Source: Formosa agariphila KMM 3901 (GTDB taxonomy: Bacteria > Bacteroidota > Bacteroidia > Flavobacteriales > Flavobacteriaceae). Taken from it: a DNA stretch of 64,000 bases. Made by a program: the position numbers and the translations under genes. Position 1 is the first letter of the stretch. Every line of letters starts with the position of its first letter. Under the pieces are notes generated by a model, which saw nothing but the letters and a program-made list of their open reading frames with translations, was not told the DNA's origin and did no database searches. Where the stretch lies: contig NZ_HG315671.1 in assembly GCF_000723205.1 (NCBI RefSeq), positions 2,329,351 through 2,393,350 of the forward strand, read 5' to 3'. This document shows, piece after piece, positions 43,238-53,054 of this stretch.

Positions 43238-44623
43238 TTCTTCTTCTAAAGCTCGTTTAATTATTGGTTCAGGAAGCGACTTCTTTGCCTTTGCCCCCAT
43301 TCTTTTAAGCTTTTCTACGCTTGTTACTAAATTACCACGACCATCTACTAATTTATTCATGGCCGAAGAATAATCTTTTTTAGCATCGTCTATTTTCTTT
43401 CCAACAGCAGTTAAATCTTTAATAAGACCTTCAAATTTATCGTAGAGTGAACCTGCTAATTTTGCAATTTCTAATGCATTACGTTGTTGTTTTTCGTTAT
43501 TCCACATACTATCTATAGTCCGTAAAGTAGCCAATAAAGTTGTAGGCGTTACAATAACTATATTCTTTTCGAACGCTTTATTATACAATGCATTATCTTC
43601 GTTTAAAGCAATAGCAAATGCGGGTTCTATAGGAATAAACATTAACACAAAATCTGGAGATTCTATGTCGTAAAGATCCTGATAATTCTTTGCCGACAAT
43701 TGCTCAACATGTCTACGAATAGAATTTACATGTGCTTTTAAAAATGCAGCTTTGTCAAAATCATCATTAGCATTTACATAACGTTCGTAATCTGTTAAAG
43801 AGACTTTAGAATCGATAATCATTTTCTTAGCATCTGGAAGATGTAAAACCACATCGGGTAACACACGGGAACCGTCAGTAAGCGTAAAATTTTGTTGTAC
43901 AAAGTATTCTCTATCTTTTTCTAATCCCGATTTTTCTAACACACGCTCTAAAACTAATTCGCCCCAATTTCCTTGCATTTTGCTATCTCCTTTCAAGGCG
44001 CGCGTTAAATTAGAGGTTTCCTTCGTCATTTGCAGGTTCAAATCTTTTAACCCAAGCAATTGCTCTTTTAATGCCGAATGCATGCTTATACTTTCTTTCT
44101 GAGAATCGTCTACTTTTTTTTCGAACCCTTGAATTTTTTCATGTAACGGATTTAAAATCTGTTTTAAATTCTCTTTATTCTGATGTGTAAATTTCTCAGA
44201 CTTCTCTTCTAAAATCTTATTCGCCATCAATTCAAAATCTTTACGAAGCTGTTCTTGCTGTTTTATAACATCTTTTTCTCGCTGAAAATTTTGCTGCTGA
44301 AGATTCTCATATTCTGAATTTCTACGAGCTAATTCTGAGTTTAAAAACTCTTTCTCTCTGCGAATGTCTTCGCGATCACTTTCAATTTTTGAAATGTTCT
44401 TTTGAAGTGCTTCTAACTGAAATTTAAACGCTTCGTCTTGCTTCAAATTTTGAGATACTGTTTCTTTTTTAAATTCAGAAAACTGTTGAAGTAATTGAGA
44501 ATAGCGTTCTTCTATCCGACTATATTCTCCTTTACTTTTTAGTTTAGAAATGGTAAACCCTATAAATCCACCTACAAGAGCTGAAACACTTATAGATGCT
44601 AATAATATAATAGTATCGTTCAT
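43235..44623 (-). CDS. rmuC: DNA recombination protein RmuC
   Basis: This 462-residue protein has an N-terminal transmembrane helix (about 5-24), a long coiled coil (about 35-190) and the RmuC nuclease-like domain. That domain shows MQGNWGELVLERVLEKSGL near 217, then LPDVVLHLPDAKKMIIDSKVSL, and VIVTPTTLLATLRTID near 354. RmuC limits DNA inversions in E. coli and contributes to anti-phage or recombination control; the nuclease fold is inferred from the family. Confidence 0.93.
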   Translation of the reverse strand: MNDTIILLASISVSALVGGFIGFTISKLKSKGEYSRIEERYSQLLQQFSEFKKETVSQNLKQDEAFKFQLEALQKNISKIESDREDIRREKEFLNSELARRNSEYENLQQQNFQREKDVIKQQEQLRKDFELMANKILEEKSEKFTHQNKENLKQILNPLHEKIQGFEKKVDDSQKESISMHSALKEQLLGLKDLNLQMTKETSNLTRALKGDSKMQGNWGELVLERVLEKSGLEKDREYFVQQNFTLTDGSRVLPDVVLHLPDAKKMIIDSKVSLTDYERYVNANDDFDKAAFLKAHVNSIRRHVEQLSAKNYQDLYDIESPDFVLMFIPIEPAFAIALNEDNALYNKAFEKNIVIVTPTTLLATLRTIDSMWNNEKQQRNALEIAKLAGSLYDKFEGLIKDLTAVGKKIDDAKKDYSSAMNKLVDGRGNLVTSVEKLKRMGAKAKKSLPEPIIKRALEEE

Positions 44624-44699
44624 GAAATTATTTTGAAATGACTCAAATATACTCGTTTTTAATCGAAGGAAAAGAATGGAATTTAGAAGATTTCAGAAC

Positions 44700-45494
44700 T
44701 TATTTATTCACACGAAAACTTCCCGTAGAGGCATCAAACTGAATTAAATCATCGGGAAATAAAGTAGAAAACACGCCTTGCTGAATTAAATTACATGGTG
44801 AATCGGACACCACGTGTTCTGGAGTCATTACAATCATTTTATCGCAGAGTTGAATCGCTAAGTCAATTTCGTGAGACGAAAACAAAATGGTTTTCCCCGT
44901 TTCTTTAGCCAACTTTTGAAGTAATTTTAATGTATATGCTTTGTAATACATATCTAGATGCGTCGTGGGTTCATCTAAAATAATTAGATGGGTATCTTGC
45001 GCTAAGGCACGAGAAATCATGACTTTCTGAAGTTGGCCGTCGCTTAATTCAAAACATTTTTTATCTTTTAAAGATTCAATATTTGTTAGTTGTAAGGCAT
45101 GCGTTACTTTCTCTAAATCTAAATCAGATAAGGTTCCAATCCAATTGGTATACGGCTGTCTCCCTAAAGCCACTAACTCGAAAACCGATAAGTTTTTAGA
45201 GGTTAATTTTTCTGTAAAAACAATACTCAATACTTGTGCTAATTCTAAAGCACCATAAGTATTTACTGCTTTATCATTTATAAAAACCTGTCCACTAAGA
45301 GCTTCTTGCGTATTAGTAAGCGTGCGTAACATAGTCGATTTACCAATGCCGTTTCCTCCAACTAACCCAACCAATTCACCTTCGTTTAAAGCAATATTAA
45401 TGTCTTTAGACACAACATGGTTTTCGGATTTAGACCGATAACCAATGCTTAAATGCTCTGTTTTTAAAATGATATGTTTCTTATTTCCCTTCAT
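44700..45494 (-). CDS. btuD: ABC transporter ATPase, B12/siderophore type
   Basis: This 264-residue ATPase of the FecE/BtuD class has Walker A GGNGIGKSTM near 42, the signature ELSDGQLQKVMIS near 143 (LSDGQ replaces LSGGQ), Walker B LIILDEPTTHLD near 164 and the switch His in FSSHEIDLA. It powers the permease encoded one base upstream. Position opposite the cobalamin riboswitch and BtuB makes vitamin B12 the likely substrate. Last gene of the leftward operon. Confidence 0.88.
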   Translation of the reverse strand: MKGNKKHIILKTEHLSIGYRSKSENHVVSKDINIALNEGELVGLVGGNGIGKSTMLRTLTNTQEALSGQVFINDKAVNTYGALELAQVLSIVFTEKLTSKNLSVFELVALGRQPYTNWIGTLSDLDLEKVTHALQLTNIESLKDKKCFELSDGQLQKVMISRALAQDTHLIILDEPTTHLDMYYKAYTLKLLQKLAKETGKTILFSSHEIDLAIQLCDKMIVMTPEHVVSDSPCNLIQQGVFSTLFPDDLIQFDASTGSFRVNK

Positions 45495-45495
45495 T

Positions 45496-46524
45496 TTAAA
45501 ACATCAAATTTCGTTTTCTAACCAACAACCATATTACAATAGGCGCTCCTACTAAAGACGTAATGGCATTAATTGGTAACGTATAATCGCTATTAGGAAT
45601 TTGTGCAATAGTGTCGCAAATTAGCATAATAACACCGCCTACTAAAAGCACCGCTGGTAATAGTATTTTATGATTAGAGGTATTAAAAACTAAGCGGGTA
45701 ACGTGCGGAATGGCTAATCCGATAAATGCTATTGGGCCAGCAAAAGCGGTAATTGTTCCTGCCAACAAACTCGTGGCTAAAATAATAAACAGTCGGCTTT
45801 GTTTTAAATTCAATCCTAGACTTTTCGCATAATTATCGCCTAATAATAACGTGTTTAATGCTTTTATAGATCCCAAACTCAATAATAATCCTACGCTATA
45901 AATTGCTCCAAAAACAGTTAATTCTTGCCATGATAAATTCCCTAAACTACCAAAGCCCCAGAAGACATAACGTTGTAATTGTTCTGCAGAACTGAAATAA
46001 GATAAGACGCCCACTATGGCACCTGTTATACTTGCAAACATAAGTCCGATGATTAAAATCGACATGGTATCTCGTACCCGTGACGATACAATTAACACCG
46101 CCAATAACACCATAAAACTCCCTAAACTTGCGGCAATAACCACACTCCATTTAGACGTTAATAAAGCAGCACATGTTCCACCAAAAAGCCCAGAACCTAA
46201 AATCACTAAAGCCACTCCTAAACTCGCCCCTGAACTAATACCAAGAACAAATGGTCCTGCCAACGGATTACGAAATAACGTTTGCATTAAAAGTCCAGAT
46301 ATTCCTAAACCCGAACCAACTAATATGGCTGAAATGGCTTTTGGTAATCTATAATTTAGAATGATGTAACGCCAAGATTCGTTACTTGACGTACCAAAAA
46401 TACTATGAAAAACATCTCGTAACGGAATAGACACAGATCCCAAACTGATATTAATAAAAAAACTACAAAACAGTAGAAGAATTAAGACTATAAACGCGTT
46501 TCTATATGTCTGTGAATTTGGCAA
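45496..46524 (-). CDS. btuC: FecCD-family ABC permease, probable BtuC
   Basis: This 342-residue inner membrane permease has about ten helices and the FecCD family motifs: LPKAISAILVGSGLGISGLLMQTLFRNPLAGPFVLGISSG-type stretch at about residues 54-93 and FAGPIAFIGLAIPHVTRLV near 262-280. Transports B12 or siderophores with the adjacent ATPase (one-base gap). Assigned to B12 because of the substrate-binding gene and the divergent riboswitch-btuB unit. Confidence 0.88.
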   Translation of the reverse strand: MPNSQTYRNAFIVLILLLFCSFFINISLGSVSIPLRDVFHSIFGTSSNESWRYIILNYRLPKAISAILVGSGLGISGLLMQTLFRNPLAGPFVLGISSGASLGVALVILGSGLFGGTCAALLTSKWSVVIAASLGSFMVLLAVLIVSSRVRDTMSILIIGLMFASITGAIVGVLSYFSSAEQLQRYVFWGFGSLGNLSWQELTVFGAIYSVGLLLSLGSIKALNTLLLGDNYAKSLGLNLKQSRLFIILATSLLAGTITAFAGPIAFIGLAIPHVTRLVFNTSNHKILLPAVLLVGGVIMLICDTIAQIPNSDYTLPINAITSLVGAPIVIWLLVRKRNLMF

Positions 46525-47679
46525 TTAATTTAGCTTTTTAAAGAAGAACAATTCATGATCTTGAAGCAGTTCTGGATGACAAATTTTAATTAAATCTTTT
46601 AAAACCAAATCTGGTCTAGACTGTCCCAACTCATAATACAACACCCCGCCTGTGGCGCCTTTTGTATTAGACATGGTATAGATGTTTTGCTGCTTAAACG
46701 CATCAAATTTGGTGTAGTGTACATTGGCGTCTACCAAATCGTTTAAACTTGAATATATAGAAGGATTAATCCAAATATCAGCCATTTTAGCCTTGTTAAA
46801 TACGGTTTCAAAATTTAAAGCTAAACTTCCTGAGCCTTGTGTGTTTTTCCAAAGAAAATTAGCATTTGCATCTTTTAAAAGTTGTGCTTCAGGACTCGTT
46901 CCATTTGGCATATACCAAACATCTTTATACATAGCTCCGCTAAAAACACTTGGTTTTTCTGTTACATTTTCGGCTAAGGTTTTGGCTTTTAAATATTCAG
47001 ATTCAATATCGTTATAAACCTTATAGGCTTTAGCTTCTTTATTAAATAGTACACCAAATAATTTTATCCATTCTGCTTTGGCTAAAGGCGAAGCTTCTAC
47101 CCAATCTCCATTAAAAATCACAGGTATATTGGCATTCTTAATCATCTCTAAAGACCGGTTACTACCATCTACACCAAATGCAATTACAGCATCGGGATGT
47201 AATTCTAAAAGTACTTCTGTATTTATCCCTTCGTTTTTACCCAGTTCACGAATATCTTTGCTTTCAATTCTTTTTCTTATGTTTTCTGAAGACACATATT
47301 GTGTACCCGGAAACCCTATTAAGGTACATGCCACATCTAACAATTCTAAACTTGGTAAATGGGTTGTAGATGTCACCACAACACGCTCTAATGGCACAGA
47401 AATTACAGCATCAAAATCATCAGAGTTTAAAGACGCTTTATTAGGGTTTGTCTTATCGACTAATGCATATTTAAATGTTTTTTCTGCTTTGGGCCACGGA
47501 CTATAAATTTCAAGAATTTTATAATTTTCGAACGTTTTCACAGAAAACCCTTTTGCATGTTTTAATACCAGTTCTATACTATGTTCTTCAGGTATTTCCA
47601 CCGATTTAGTGTCGTTTTTACAACTAAAAGCGAGCACAAAAAAGACGATAATAAAATATTTTAACTGAAAAGAATTCAT
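46525..47679 (-). CDS. btuF: ABC substrate-binding lipoprotein, probable BtuF
   Basis: This 384-residue lipoprotein (FSC, Cys20) has a class III periplasmic-binding fold: VVVTSTTHLPSLELLDV near 101 and PDAVIAFGVDGSN near 160, with a long connecting helix. It delivers its ligand to the permease whose start directly abuts its stop. The length exceeds E. coli BtuF (about 266), as is common for flavobacterial relatives. The B12 assignment rests on locus context. Confidence 0.83.
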   Translation of the reverse strand: MNSFQLKYFIIVFFVLAFSCKNDTKSVEIPEEHSIELVLKHAKGFSVKTFENYKILEIYSPWPKAEKTFKYALVDKTNPNKASLNSDDFDAVISVPLERVVVTSTTHLPSLELLDVACTLIGFPGTQYVSSENIRKRIESKDIRELGKNEGINTEVLLELHPDAVIAFGVDGSNRSLEMIKNANIPVIFNGDWVEASPLAKAEWIKLFGVLFNKEAKAYKVYNDIESEYLKAKTLAENVTEKPSVFSGAMYKDVWYMPNGTSPEAQLLKDANANFLWKNTQGSGSLALNFETVFNKAKMADIWINPSIYSSLNDLVDANVHYTKFDAFKQQNIYTMSNTKGATGGVLYYELGQSRPDLVLKDLIKICHPELLQDHELFFFKKLN

Positions 47680-47756
47680 TTAATTAATCTTTAAAATGAG
47701 CGATTTATAACTGATAAAAATAATAATTACTAATTTATTTAACAGTAAAAACACTT

Positions 47757-47785
47757 CAAATGTAAGCATATAAAATCTAGACAAA
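47757..47785 (-). promoter_or_regulatory. Promoter of the btuFCD operon
   Basis: On the minus strand, TTTG (47782-47785) is followed after 17 bases by the exact -7 box TACATTTG (47757-47764), about 77 bases before the btuF ATG. No riboswitch was seen in this leader. Confidence 0.5.
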
Positions 47786-47990
47786 TTAAAATAAATGATT
47801 TTTTAATTAAATTAATTTGGCTTAACCACTCGTATACTTCACATAGCTCTACCTCTTATTTTTGAATAATTAAAACTTACTTCACTCAAAATAACATTCA
47901 AAAGTTCATATCAATAAGGTCTTTAAATTTTTGAAAAAAACTACCCTACAAATAAACTAGGTTTAGCATACTGAATATTAATAAATGTCT

Positions 47991-47998
47991 TATTTTTG
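47991..47998 (+). promoter_or_regulatory. -7 promoter box for the riboswitch-btuB transcript
   Basis: TATTTTTG, an exact TAnnTTTG match, lies ten bases before the first conserved riboswitch bases, as expected for a leader starting near 48004. Confidence 0.55.
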
Positions 47999-48008
47999 AA
48001 TCGAATTT

Positions 48009-48214
48009 TGGTTCATATCATGTAACGTGATGGATTAAATGGGAATTGAGTGTAAATCTCAAACTGTTCCCGCAACTGTAATCTTAGTTTTGCTTTGCAA
48101 AATGCTTGTTATTAAAACTTCAATACACCACTGGTTTCAATTAAAACTGGGAAGGTAAATAACAAGACGAAAGTCAGGAGACCTGCCAAATTCAGCATAA
48201 ATAACTGACTTTCG
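48009..48214 (+). promoter_or_regulatory. Cobalamin riboswitch (with expression platform)
   Basis: The leader shows the conserved cobalamin aptamer core: GGGAATTGAGTG with AATCTC, CTGTTCCCGCAACTGTAA (48064-48081) and the B12 box AGTCAGGAGACCTGCC (48172-48187). The aptamer spans about 48009-48187. Downstream CTGACTTTCG (48205-48214) is perfectly complementary to CGAAAGTCAG (48168-48177) overlapping the B12 box, giving a switchable helix 20 bases before the btuB start codon. Adenosylcobalamin or cobalamin binding should repress btuB. Confidence 0.95.
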
Positions 48215-48234
48215 GGCAAAAGGTCTTAAGATAT

Positions 48235-50067
48235 ATGAAACAAAAACTAATCCTATTTTTTTTATTTTTCGTGTGTGTTCCTACGGTACTCCTTGCACAA
48301 AACGATTCTATCCAGAAATTAGATGAAGTTTTAATTACCACCGATAGCCAACTAAAACTGTTTAGTGACACCCAATCTGTGTTACAGCTAAATGATAGCG
48401 TGTTACGCGTCAATCAGCCACTACTAACGTCCTTGTTAAACTACAACACTCCAATTTATTTTAAGGAAAACGGATTAGGTATGGTCTCCTCACCTGCTTT
48501 TCGGGGTACGACTGCTCAACAAACCGCTGTAGTTTGGAATGGCATTAATATCAATTCGCAGCTGAATGGACAAACCGATTTTAATACCATAAACACCTCT
48601 AGTTTTAATAATGTTAGTGTGCGTAGTGGCGGTGGCAGTGTCATTTACGGCAGCGGTGCTATAGGTGGCAGTATTCATTTAAATAATAGGTTCAATTATT
48701 CTGAAGGTTTTCAAAACAGCTTACTGACTAACTACGGAAGTTTTAATACGTTTCTGCTAGATTATAAAGCCAATGTTACAGTAAACCGATTGAGCGCTAA
48801 TATTGGAATCAGTAGAAATAGCTCTGATAATGATTACGATTTTGTGAATTCTGATGATTACAACCATAACGGAAATTATTACAACACGAGTCTCACCGCT
48901 AATCTGAGTTACCGACTTAACCCAAAACATCTACTAAATTTTTACAGTTATGTGTTTGATGGCGAACGGCATTTGTCCTTAATTCTGCCTACAGAAACGC
49001 CCACTAAATATAAAGACTTTAACACACGACAATTAATCGAATGGCAGAGCTTTTACAATACAATTACCACCAAATTAAAACTCGCCTATTTAAGTGAAAA
49101 CTATAAATACTTCGGAAATATAAACACCGATACTTATACATTTGGATCTGCTGAAACGGTTATCGCAAAATACGATGTGACCTACGTCCCTACAGATAAT
49201 GTTACTGTAAACGGAATTATAGACTATACCCAAAATAATGCTGAAGGGTCTAGTATAGCAAACGAAAAGCGACATATTGGTAGCTCGAACCTGCTTTTTA
49301 AACATCAATTAAATTCGTGGTTTTTATATGAAATGGGAATCAGACAAGAGGTGACTAATACCTATAACAGTCCGTTTCTATATAATGTAGGCTTACAATT
49401 TCAAGTTGCCAAGCCGTACACCATTACAGTTAACGGTTCTAAAAACTTCAGAATTCCTACGTTTAATGATTTGTATTGGGAAGGTAGCGGAAATCCTGAT
49501 TTAGCTCCAGAAACGGCCTATCAAGCAGAAATCGGGAATCATTTACAGTTTAAAAACGCTAATATATCTCTAACAGCTTATTATAATGACATTAGTGATA
49601 TGATTCGTTGGGTACCAAATGGCAGTTTATGGCGACCTATTAATACAGACCATGTTATGACTTATGGCCTAGAAGCCTTGGCAGGTTATAAACATGATTT
49701 TGGAGAACATCACATCTCCGTTAACGGAACCTATGCGTATACCGTTTCTGAAAATAAGGACACCAAAAAGCAACTTATTTATGTGCCTTACCACAAAGCA
49801 ACAGCTAGTTTAGGATACAACTATAAAAAGATTTCCGCCGTATACCAATGGTTAGCCGTAGGCAGTGTTTTTACCACAACCGATAATTTGTCTAGATATG
49901 AATTAGATGCCTATCAGGTTTCAAATATAGGGATAGATTATGCTATTTGTAACACACTAACGCTTGGCGGAAAAGTAAACAACCTTTGGAATGTTAATTA
50001 CCAAAGTGTAGAAAACAGGTTTATGCCCGGACGACATTATTCAATTTATTTAAACTTTAATATATAA
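48235..50067 (+). CDS. btuB: TonB-dependent vitamin B12 receptor BtuB
   Basis: This 610-residue outer membrane receptor, signal peptide to about residue 22, has a TonB box-like segment (KLDEVLITT), a plug domain with AFRGTTAQQTAVVWNGIN near 85 and GSGAIGGSIHLN near 141, and a 22-strand-type barrel ending in an aromatic strand. Size matches BtuB (about 610), smaller than most receptors. Riboswitch control and the adjacent beta-propeller lipoprotein make corrinoid uptake the role. Confidence 0.93.
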   Translation: MKQKLILFFLFFVCVPTVLLAQNDSIQKLDEVLITTDSQLKLFSDTQSVLQLNDSVLRVNQPLLTSLLNYNTPIYFKENGLGMVSSPAFRGTTAQQTAVVWNGININSQLNGQTDFNTINTSSFNNVSVRSGGGSVIYGSGAIGGSIHLNNRFNYSEGFQNSLLTNYGSFNTFLLDYKANVTVNRLSANIGISRNSSDNDYDFVNSDDYNHNGNYYNTSLTANLSYRLNPKHLLNFYSYVFDGERHLSLILPTETPTKYKDFNTRQLIEWQSFYNTITTKLKLAYLSENYKYFGNINTDTYTFGSAETVIAKYDVTYVPTDNVTVNGIIDYTQNNAEGSSIANEKRHIGSSNLLFKHQLNSWFLYEMGIRQEVTNTYNSPFLYNVGLQFQVAKPYTITVNGSKNFRIPTFNDLYWEGSGNPDLAPETAYQAEIGNHLQFKNANISLTAYYNDISDMIRWVPNGSLWRPINTDHVMTYGLEALAGYKHDFGEHHISVNGTYAYTVSENKDTKKQLIYVPYHKATASLGYNYKKISAVYQWLAVGSVFTTTDNLSRYELDAYQVSNIGIDYAICNTLTLGGKVNNLWNVNYQSVENRFMPGRHYSIYLNFNI

Positions 50068-50077
50068 TTATTTAACT

Positions 50078-51148
50078 ATGAAACAAATCAATACACTTTT
50101 TGCCGTGGCATTTGCTAGTGCCGCACTTTTTAGCTCTTGTAGCAGCGATGACGACGATAATGATTTACCAAAAGGCGATTACGATTATGGGACTTTGGTA
50201 TTAAACGAAGGTGCATTTACAAAAAATAATGCCTCTATCTCATTTATTAATGCGGCTGACGAACTAACAAATGATATTTACTCTACTAAAAATGGTGAGA
50301 CTTTAGGTGATGTGGCCCAGAGTATGGCTTTCGAAGATGATAAAGCCTATATCGCGATTAACAACTCTAACGTTGTTAAAGTGGTAGACCGTTATACTAT
50401 GATGGATATTACTACCATTTCTGAAGGTATTTATACACCTAGATATATTGTTTTTGAAGATGATAAAGGATATGTTAGTAACTGGGGAGACCCTAACGAT
50501 TCTACAGACGATTTTATAGCCGTAATAAACAGCAGTACCAATACAGTAGAAATTACAATATCTGTTGCTGAAGGTCCAGAAGCCTTAGTTGAAGAAGATG
50601 GTAAATTATATGTAGCCCATAAAGGTGGTTATGGTTTTGGAAATACCATTTCTGTAATTAATTTAGCTAACAACACTGTTGAAACTACTATAACTGTTGC
50701 AGATATTCCAGACACTATGGAAGAAGAAGACGGATACTTATATGTGTTATCTTCAGGAAAATATGATTGGTTTACTGGAGAAGAAACTCCAGGTGCAATT
50801 ACAAAAATTAATATGTCTGATAATTCTGTAGCAGAAGTATTAGATTTTGAAGTTGGTGTACACCCATCTCATTTAAAAATTGAAGATGATATTGTATACT
50901 ATACACTAGGTACTGAAGTATACACTAAAGGACTAAATGCTGCCTTACCAACCACTGCACTAATAGATGTTGCTTCTCAAGGTGCTTTTGGTATTTACGG
51001 ATTTGAAGTAGAAGACAACATTATATATATTGGAGACGCTAAAGACTATGCTTCTGCAGGAGCAGTGTATACGTATAATACTTCTGGAACATACCTAAAT
51101 TCATTTACCACTGGTATTTCTCCAAACGGATTTTATTTTAATGATTAA
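50078..51148 (+). CDS. Beta-propeller surface lipoprotein, BtuG-like
   Basis: This 356-residue lipoprotein (signal to Cys21, then an Asp-rich linker suited to surface export) is made of YncE/DUF5074-type beta-propeller blades, with repeats such as FINAADELTNDIYSTKNGETLGD, then VINSSTNTVEITISVAEGPEALVEEDGKLYVAH. In Bacteroides the surface lipoprotein BtuG is a seven-bladed propeller that binds B12 very tightly and hands it to BtuB. Position ten bases after btuB fits the same role, by analogy. Confidence 0.85.
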   Translation: MKQINTLFAVAFASAALFSSCSSDDDDNDLPKGDYDYGTLVLNEGAFTKNNASISFINAADELTNDIYSTKNGETLGDVAQSMAFEDDKAYIAINNSNVVKVVDRYTMMDITTISEGIYTPRYIVFEDDKGYVSNWGDPNDSTDDFIAVINSSTNTVEITISVAEGPEALVEEDGKLYVAHKGGYGFGNTISVINLANNTVETTITVADIPDTMEEEDGYLYVLSSGKYDWFTGEETPGAITKINMSDNSVAEVLDFEVGVHPSHLKIEDDIVYYTLGTEVYTKGLNAALPTTALIDVASQGAFGIYGFEVEDNIIYIGDAKDYASAGAVYTYNTSGTYLNSFTTGISPNGFYFND

Positions 51149-51174
51149 TTCCCAAATCGGTCATTAAATAAGAG

Positions 51175-51209
51175 AAATCGTCTAGAAAGCAATTTTTAGG
51201 CGATTTTTT
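51175..51209 (+). terminator. Terminator of the btuB operon
   Basis: AAATCGTCTA (51175-51184) pairs with TAGGCGATTT (51197-51206), one G-T pair, followed by a T run. Confidence 0.75.
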
Positions 51210-51316
51210 CATTATTGGCACTCAACAGCTTAGATTGGGATTCCCTAGTAATTCCTTTGTTGCTTCCAAAGCATTGTTATACTTTTAAGTTTCATTCTTA
51301 AAAAAATACACATATT

Positions 51317-51598
51317 ATGATATCATCTAATACTTACTTTGATGGCAATGTAAAATCTTTAGGCTACCAATCGGCTACAGGTGCATCGACCTTAGGCGTT
51401 ATGGAAGCAGGAACCTACGAATTTGCCACCGACAAACATGAAACCATGAATGTTATTGAAGGTACAATGACGGTTTTATTACCAGAATCTAGCAATTGGA
51501 AAACGTTTAAAGCTGGAGAATCGTATCAGATAGAAGCGAACAAAACATTTCAAGTTAAGGTCGCTGAGCAAACGTCTTATTTATGTCAGTATAAATAA
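51317..51598 (+). CDS. ppnP: Pyrimidine/purine nucleoside phosphorylase
   Basis: This 93-residue single-domain cupin is of the PpnP (DUF1255) family. It shows the family opening YFDGNVKSLGYQS and the TFKAGESYQIEANKTFQVKV strand. PpnP phosphorolyses several nucleosides to base and ribose-1-phosphate. Length is exactly typical (about 94). It stands alone, ahead of a palindromic terminator. Confidence 0.92.
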   Translation: MISSNTYFDGNVKSLGYQSATGASTLGVMEAGTYEFATDKHETMNVIEGTMTVLLPESSNWKTFKAGESYQIEANKTFQVKVAEQTSYLCQYK

Positions 51599-51658
51599 AA
51601 GGGTAAAACCTTTTTAATATACACTTACAATTCCTATGAAAAACTATTCATAAATAAT

Positions 51659-51686
51659 AAAAGGCTGCCAATTGGCAGCCTTTTAT
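51659..51686. terminator. Bidirectional palindromic terminator
   Basis: A perfect 26-base palindrome, AAAAGGCTGCCAA and its complement (51659-51684), lies between ppnP and the convergent glyA. Confidence 0.88.
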
Positions 51687-51705
51687 TATATCTATTATAT
51701 TCTAA

Positions 51706-52980
51706 TTAAAATACAAATAATGGTCTGTCGGCCATAAGTGCATTCACTTTAGTTCCAACAGCAGCTAATACCGCTTCGTCTTCTAAGTTCATAATAACTT
51801 CATCAACTAAATCTACGATAGTTTGCATATCGCTTTCTTTTAATCCACGAGTTGTAATTGCAGCCGCTCCAATACGAATACCAGAGGTAACAAAGGGAGA
51901 CTTATCATCGAAAGGCACCATGTTTTTGTTTACTGTAATATCTGCTTTTACTAATGCTTCTTCAGCTTGTTTTCCAGACACTTCTTTGTTTCTTAAATCA
52001 ATAAGCATCATATGGTTATCTGTCCCACCAGAAATAATGTTATATCCTTTTGCTACAAACGCATCAGCCATAGCTGAAGCATTTTTCTTAACTTGTAACA
52101 TATAAGTTAGGTAATTATCTGTAAGTGCTTCACCAAAAGCAATCGCTTTAGCCGCAATAATGTGCTCTAATGGTCCACCTTGGTTTCCTGGGAATACAGC
52201 AGAATCGAATAAAGAAGACATTTTTCTTTTATTTCCGTTTTTAAGTGTAATTCCGAATGGGTTATCAAAATCTTCCCCCATCATAATCATTCCACCTCTT
52301 GGCCCTCTTAACGTTTTGTGTGTTGTTGTTGTTACAACGTGACAATGCGGAATTGGATCGTTTAAAATACCTTTTGCAATTAAACCTGCAGGGTGAGAAA
52401 TATCGGCCATTAAAATAGCACCAACACTATCTGCAATTACTCTGAATCTCTTAAAATCGATATCACGAGAATACGCAGAAGCACCAGCAATAATTAATTT
52501 TGGCTGTTCTTTAGTTGCTATTTCTTGAATTTTATCGTAGTTCAAAACTCCCGTTTCTTGCTCTACACCGTAAAATGTTGGGTTATATAATTTTCCTGAG
52601 AAATTTACAGGAGAACCGTGTGTTAAATGTCCACCGTGAGATAAGTCGAAACCTAAAATTTTATCACCAGGTTTTAAACAGGCTGCAAAAACAGCTGTAT
52701 TTGCCTGACTTCCAGAGTGTGGCTGAACATTTACATAAGCAGCTCCAAAAAGTGCTTTAGCACGATCAATCGCGATTTGCTCTACCTCATCTACAACCTC
52801 GCAACCGCCATAGTAGCGTTTACCAGGGTAACCTTCAGCATATTTATTAGTTAAAACAGAACCTGCAGCTTCCATAACTTGGTCGCTTACAAAGTTTTCT
52901 GAAGCAATTAACTCTAAACCATGTAATTGGCGTTGTTTTTCTGCTTCTATTAATTCAAAAATTTGTTCGTCGCGTTGCAT
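51706..52980 (-). CDS. glyA: Serine hydroxymethyltransferase
   Basis: This 424-residue PLP enzyme interconverts serine and glycine with tetrahydrofolate. The PLP lysine lies in [14 protein letters not shown], about residue 227. The N-terminal [22 protein letters not shown] and the [19 protein letters not shown] signature are intact. The open frame extends to 53073, but the family start is MQRDEQIF at 52980 (a second Met just before it at 52983 is also possible). The -7 promoter box at 53007-53014 rules out the long version. Confidence 0.96.
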   Translation of the reverse strand: MQRDEQIFELIEAEKQRQLHGLELIASENFVSDQVMEAAGSVLTNKYAEGYPGKRYYGGCEVVDEVEQIAIDRAKALFGAAYVNVQPHSGSQANTAVFAACLKPGDKILGFDLSHGGHLTHGSPVNFSGKLYNPTFYGVEQETGVLNYDKIQEIATKEQPKLIIAGASAYSRDIDFKRFRVIADSVGAILMADISHPAGLIAKGILNDPIPHCHVVTTTTHKTLRGPRGGMIMMGEDFDNPFGITLKNGNKRKMSSLFDSAVFPGNQGGPLEHIIAAKAIAFGEALTDNYLTYMLQVKKNASAMADAFVAKGYNIISGGTDNHMMLIDLRNKEVSGKQAEEALVKADITVNKNMVPFDDKSPFVTSGIRIGAAAITTRGLKESDMQTIVDLVDEVIMNLEDEAVLAAVGTKVNALMADRPLFVF

Positions 52981-53006
52981 CATTATATTTATCGTTAAAA
53001 ATTCCT

Positions 53007-53014
53007 CAAAAATA
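53007..53014 (-). promoter_or_regulatory. glyA: glyA promoter -7 box
   Basis: TATTTTTG on the minus strand, an exact TAnnTTTG match, lies about 25 bases before the glyA start. A TTTG lies 23 bases upstream. Confidence 0.5.
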
Positions 53015-53046
53015 GGAAATAGATTAGTTAAATACACCAAAAAACA

Positions 53047-53054
53047 TATATTTG
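53047..53054 (+). promoter_or_regulatory. fahA: fahA promoter -7 box
   Basis: TATATTTG, an exact TAnnTTTG match, lies 35 bases before the fahA ATG. Confidence 0.5.

Noticed and set aside
46016-47506. Rightward open frames of 60-142 codons opposite btuC and btuF
   Set aside because: They are antisense to genes with clear family matches, and their translations show no recognised features.
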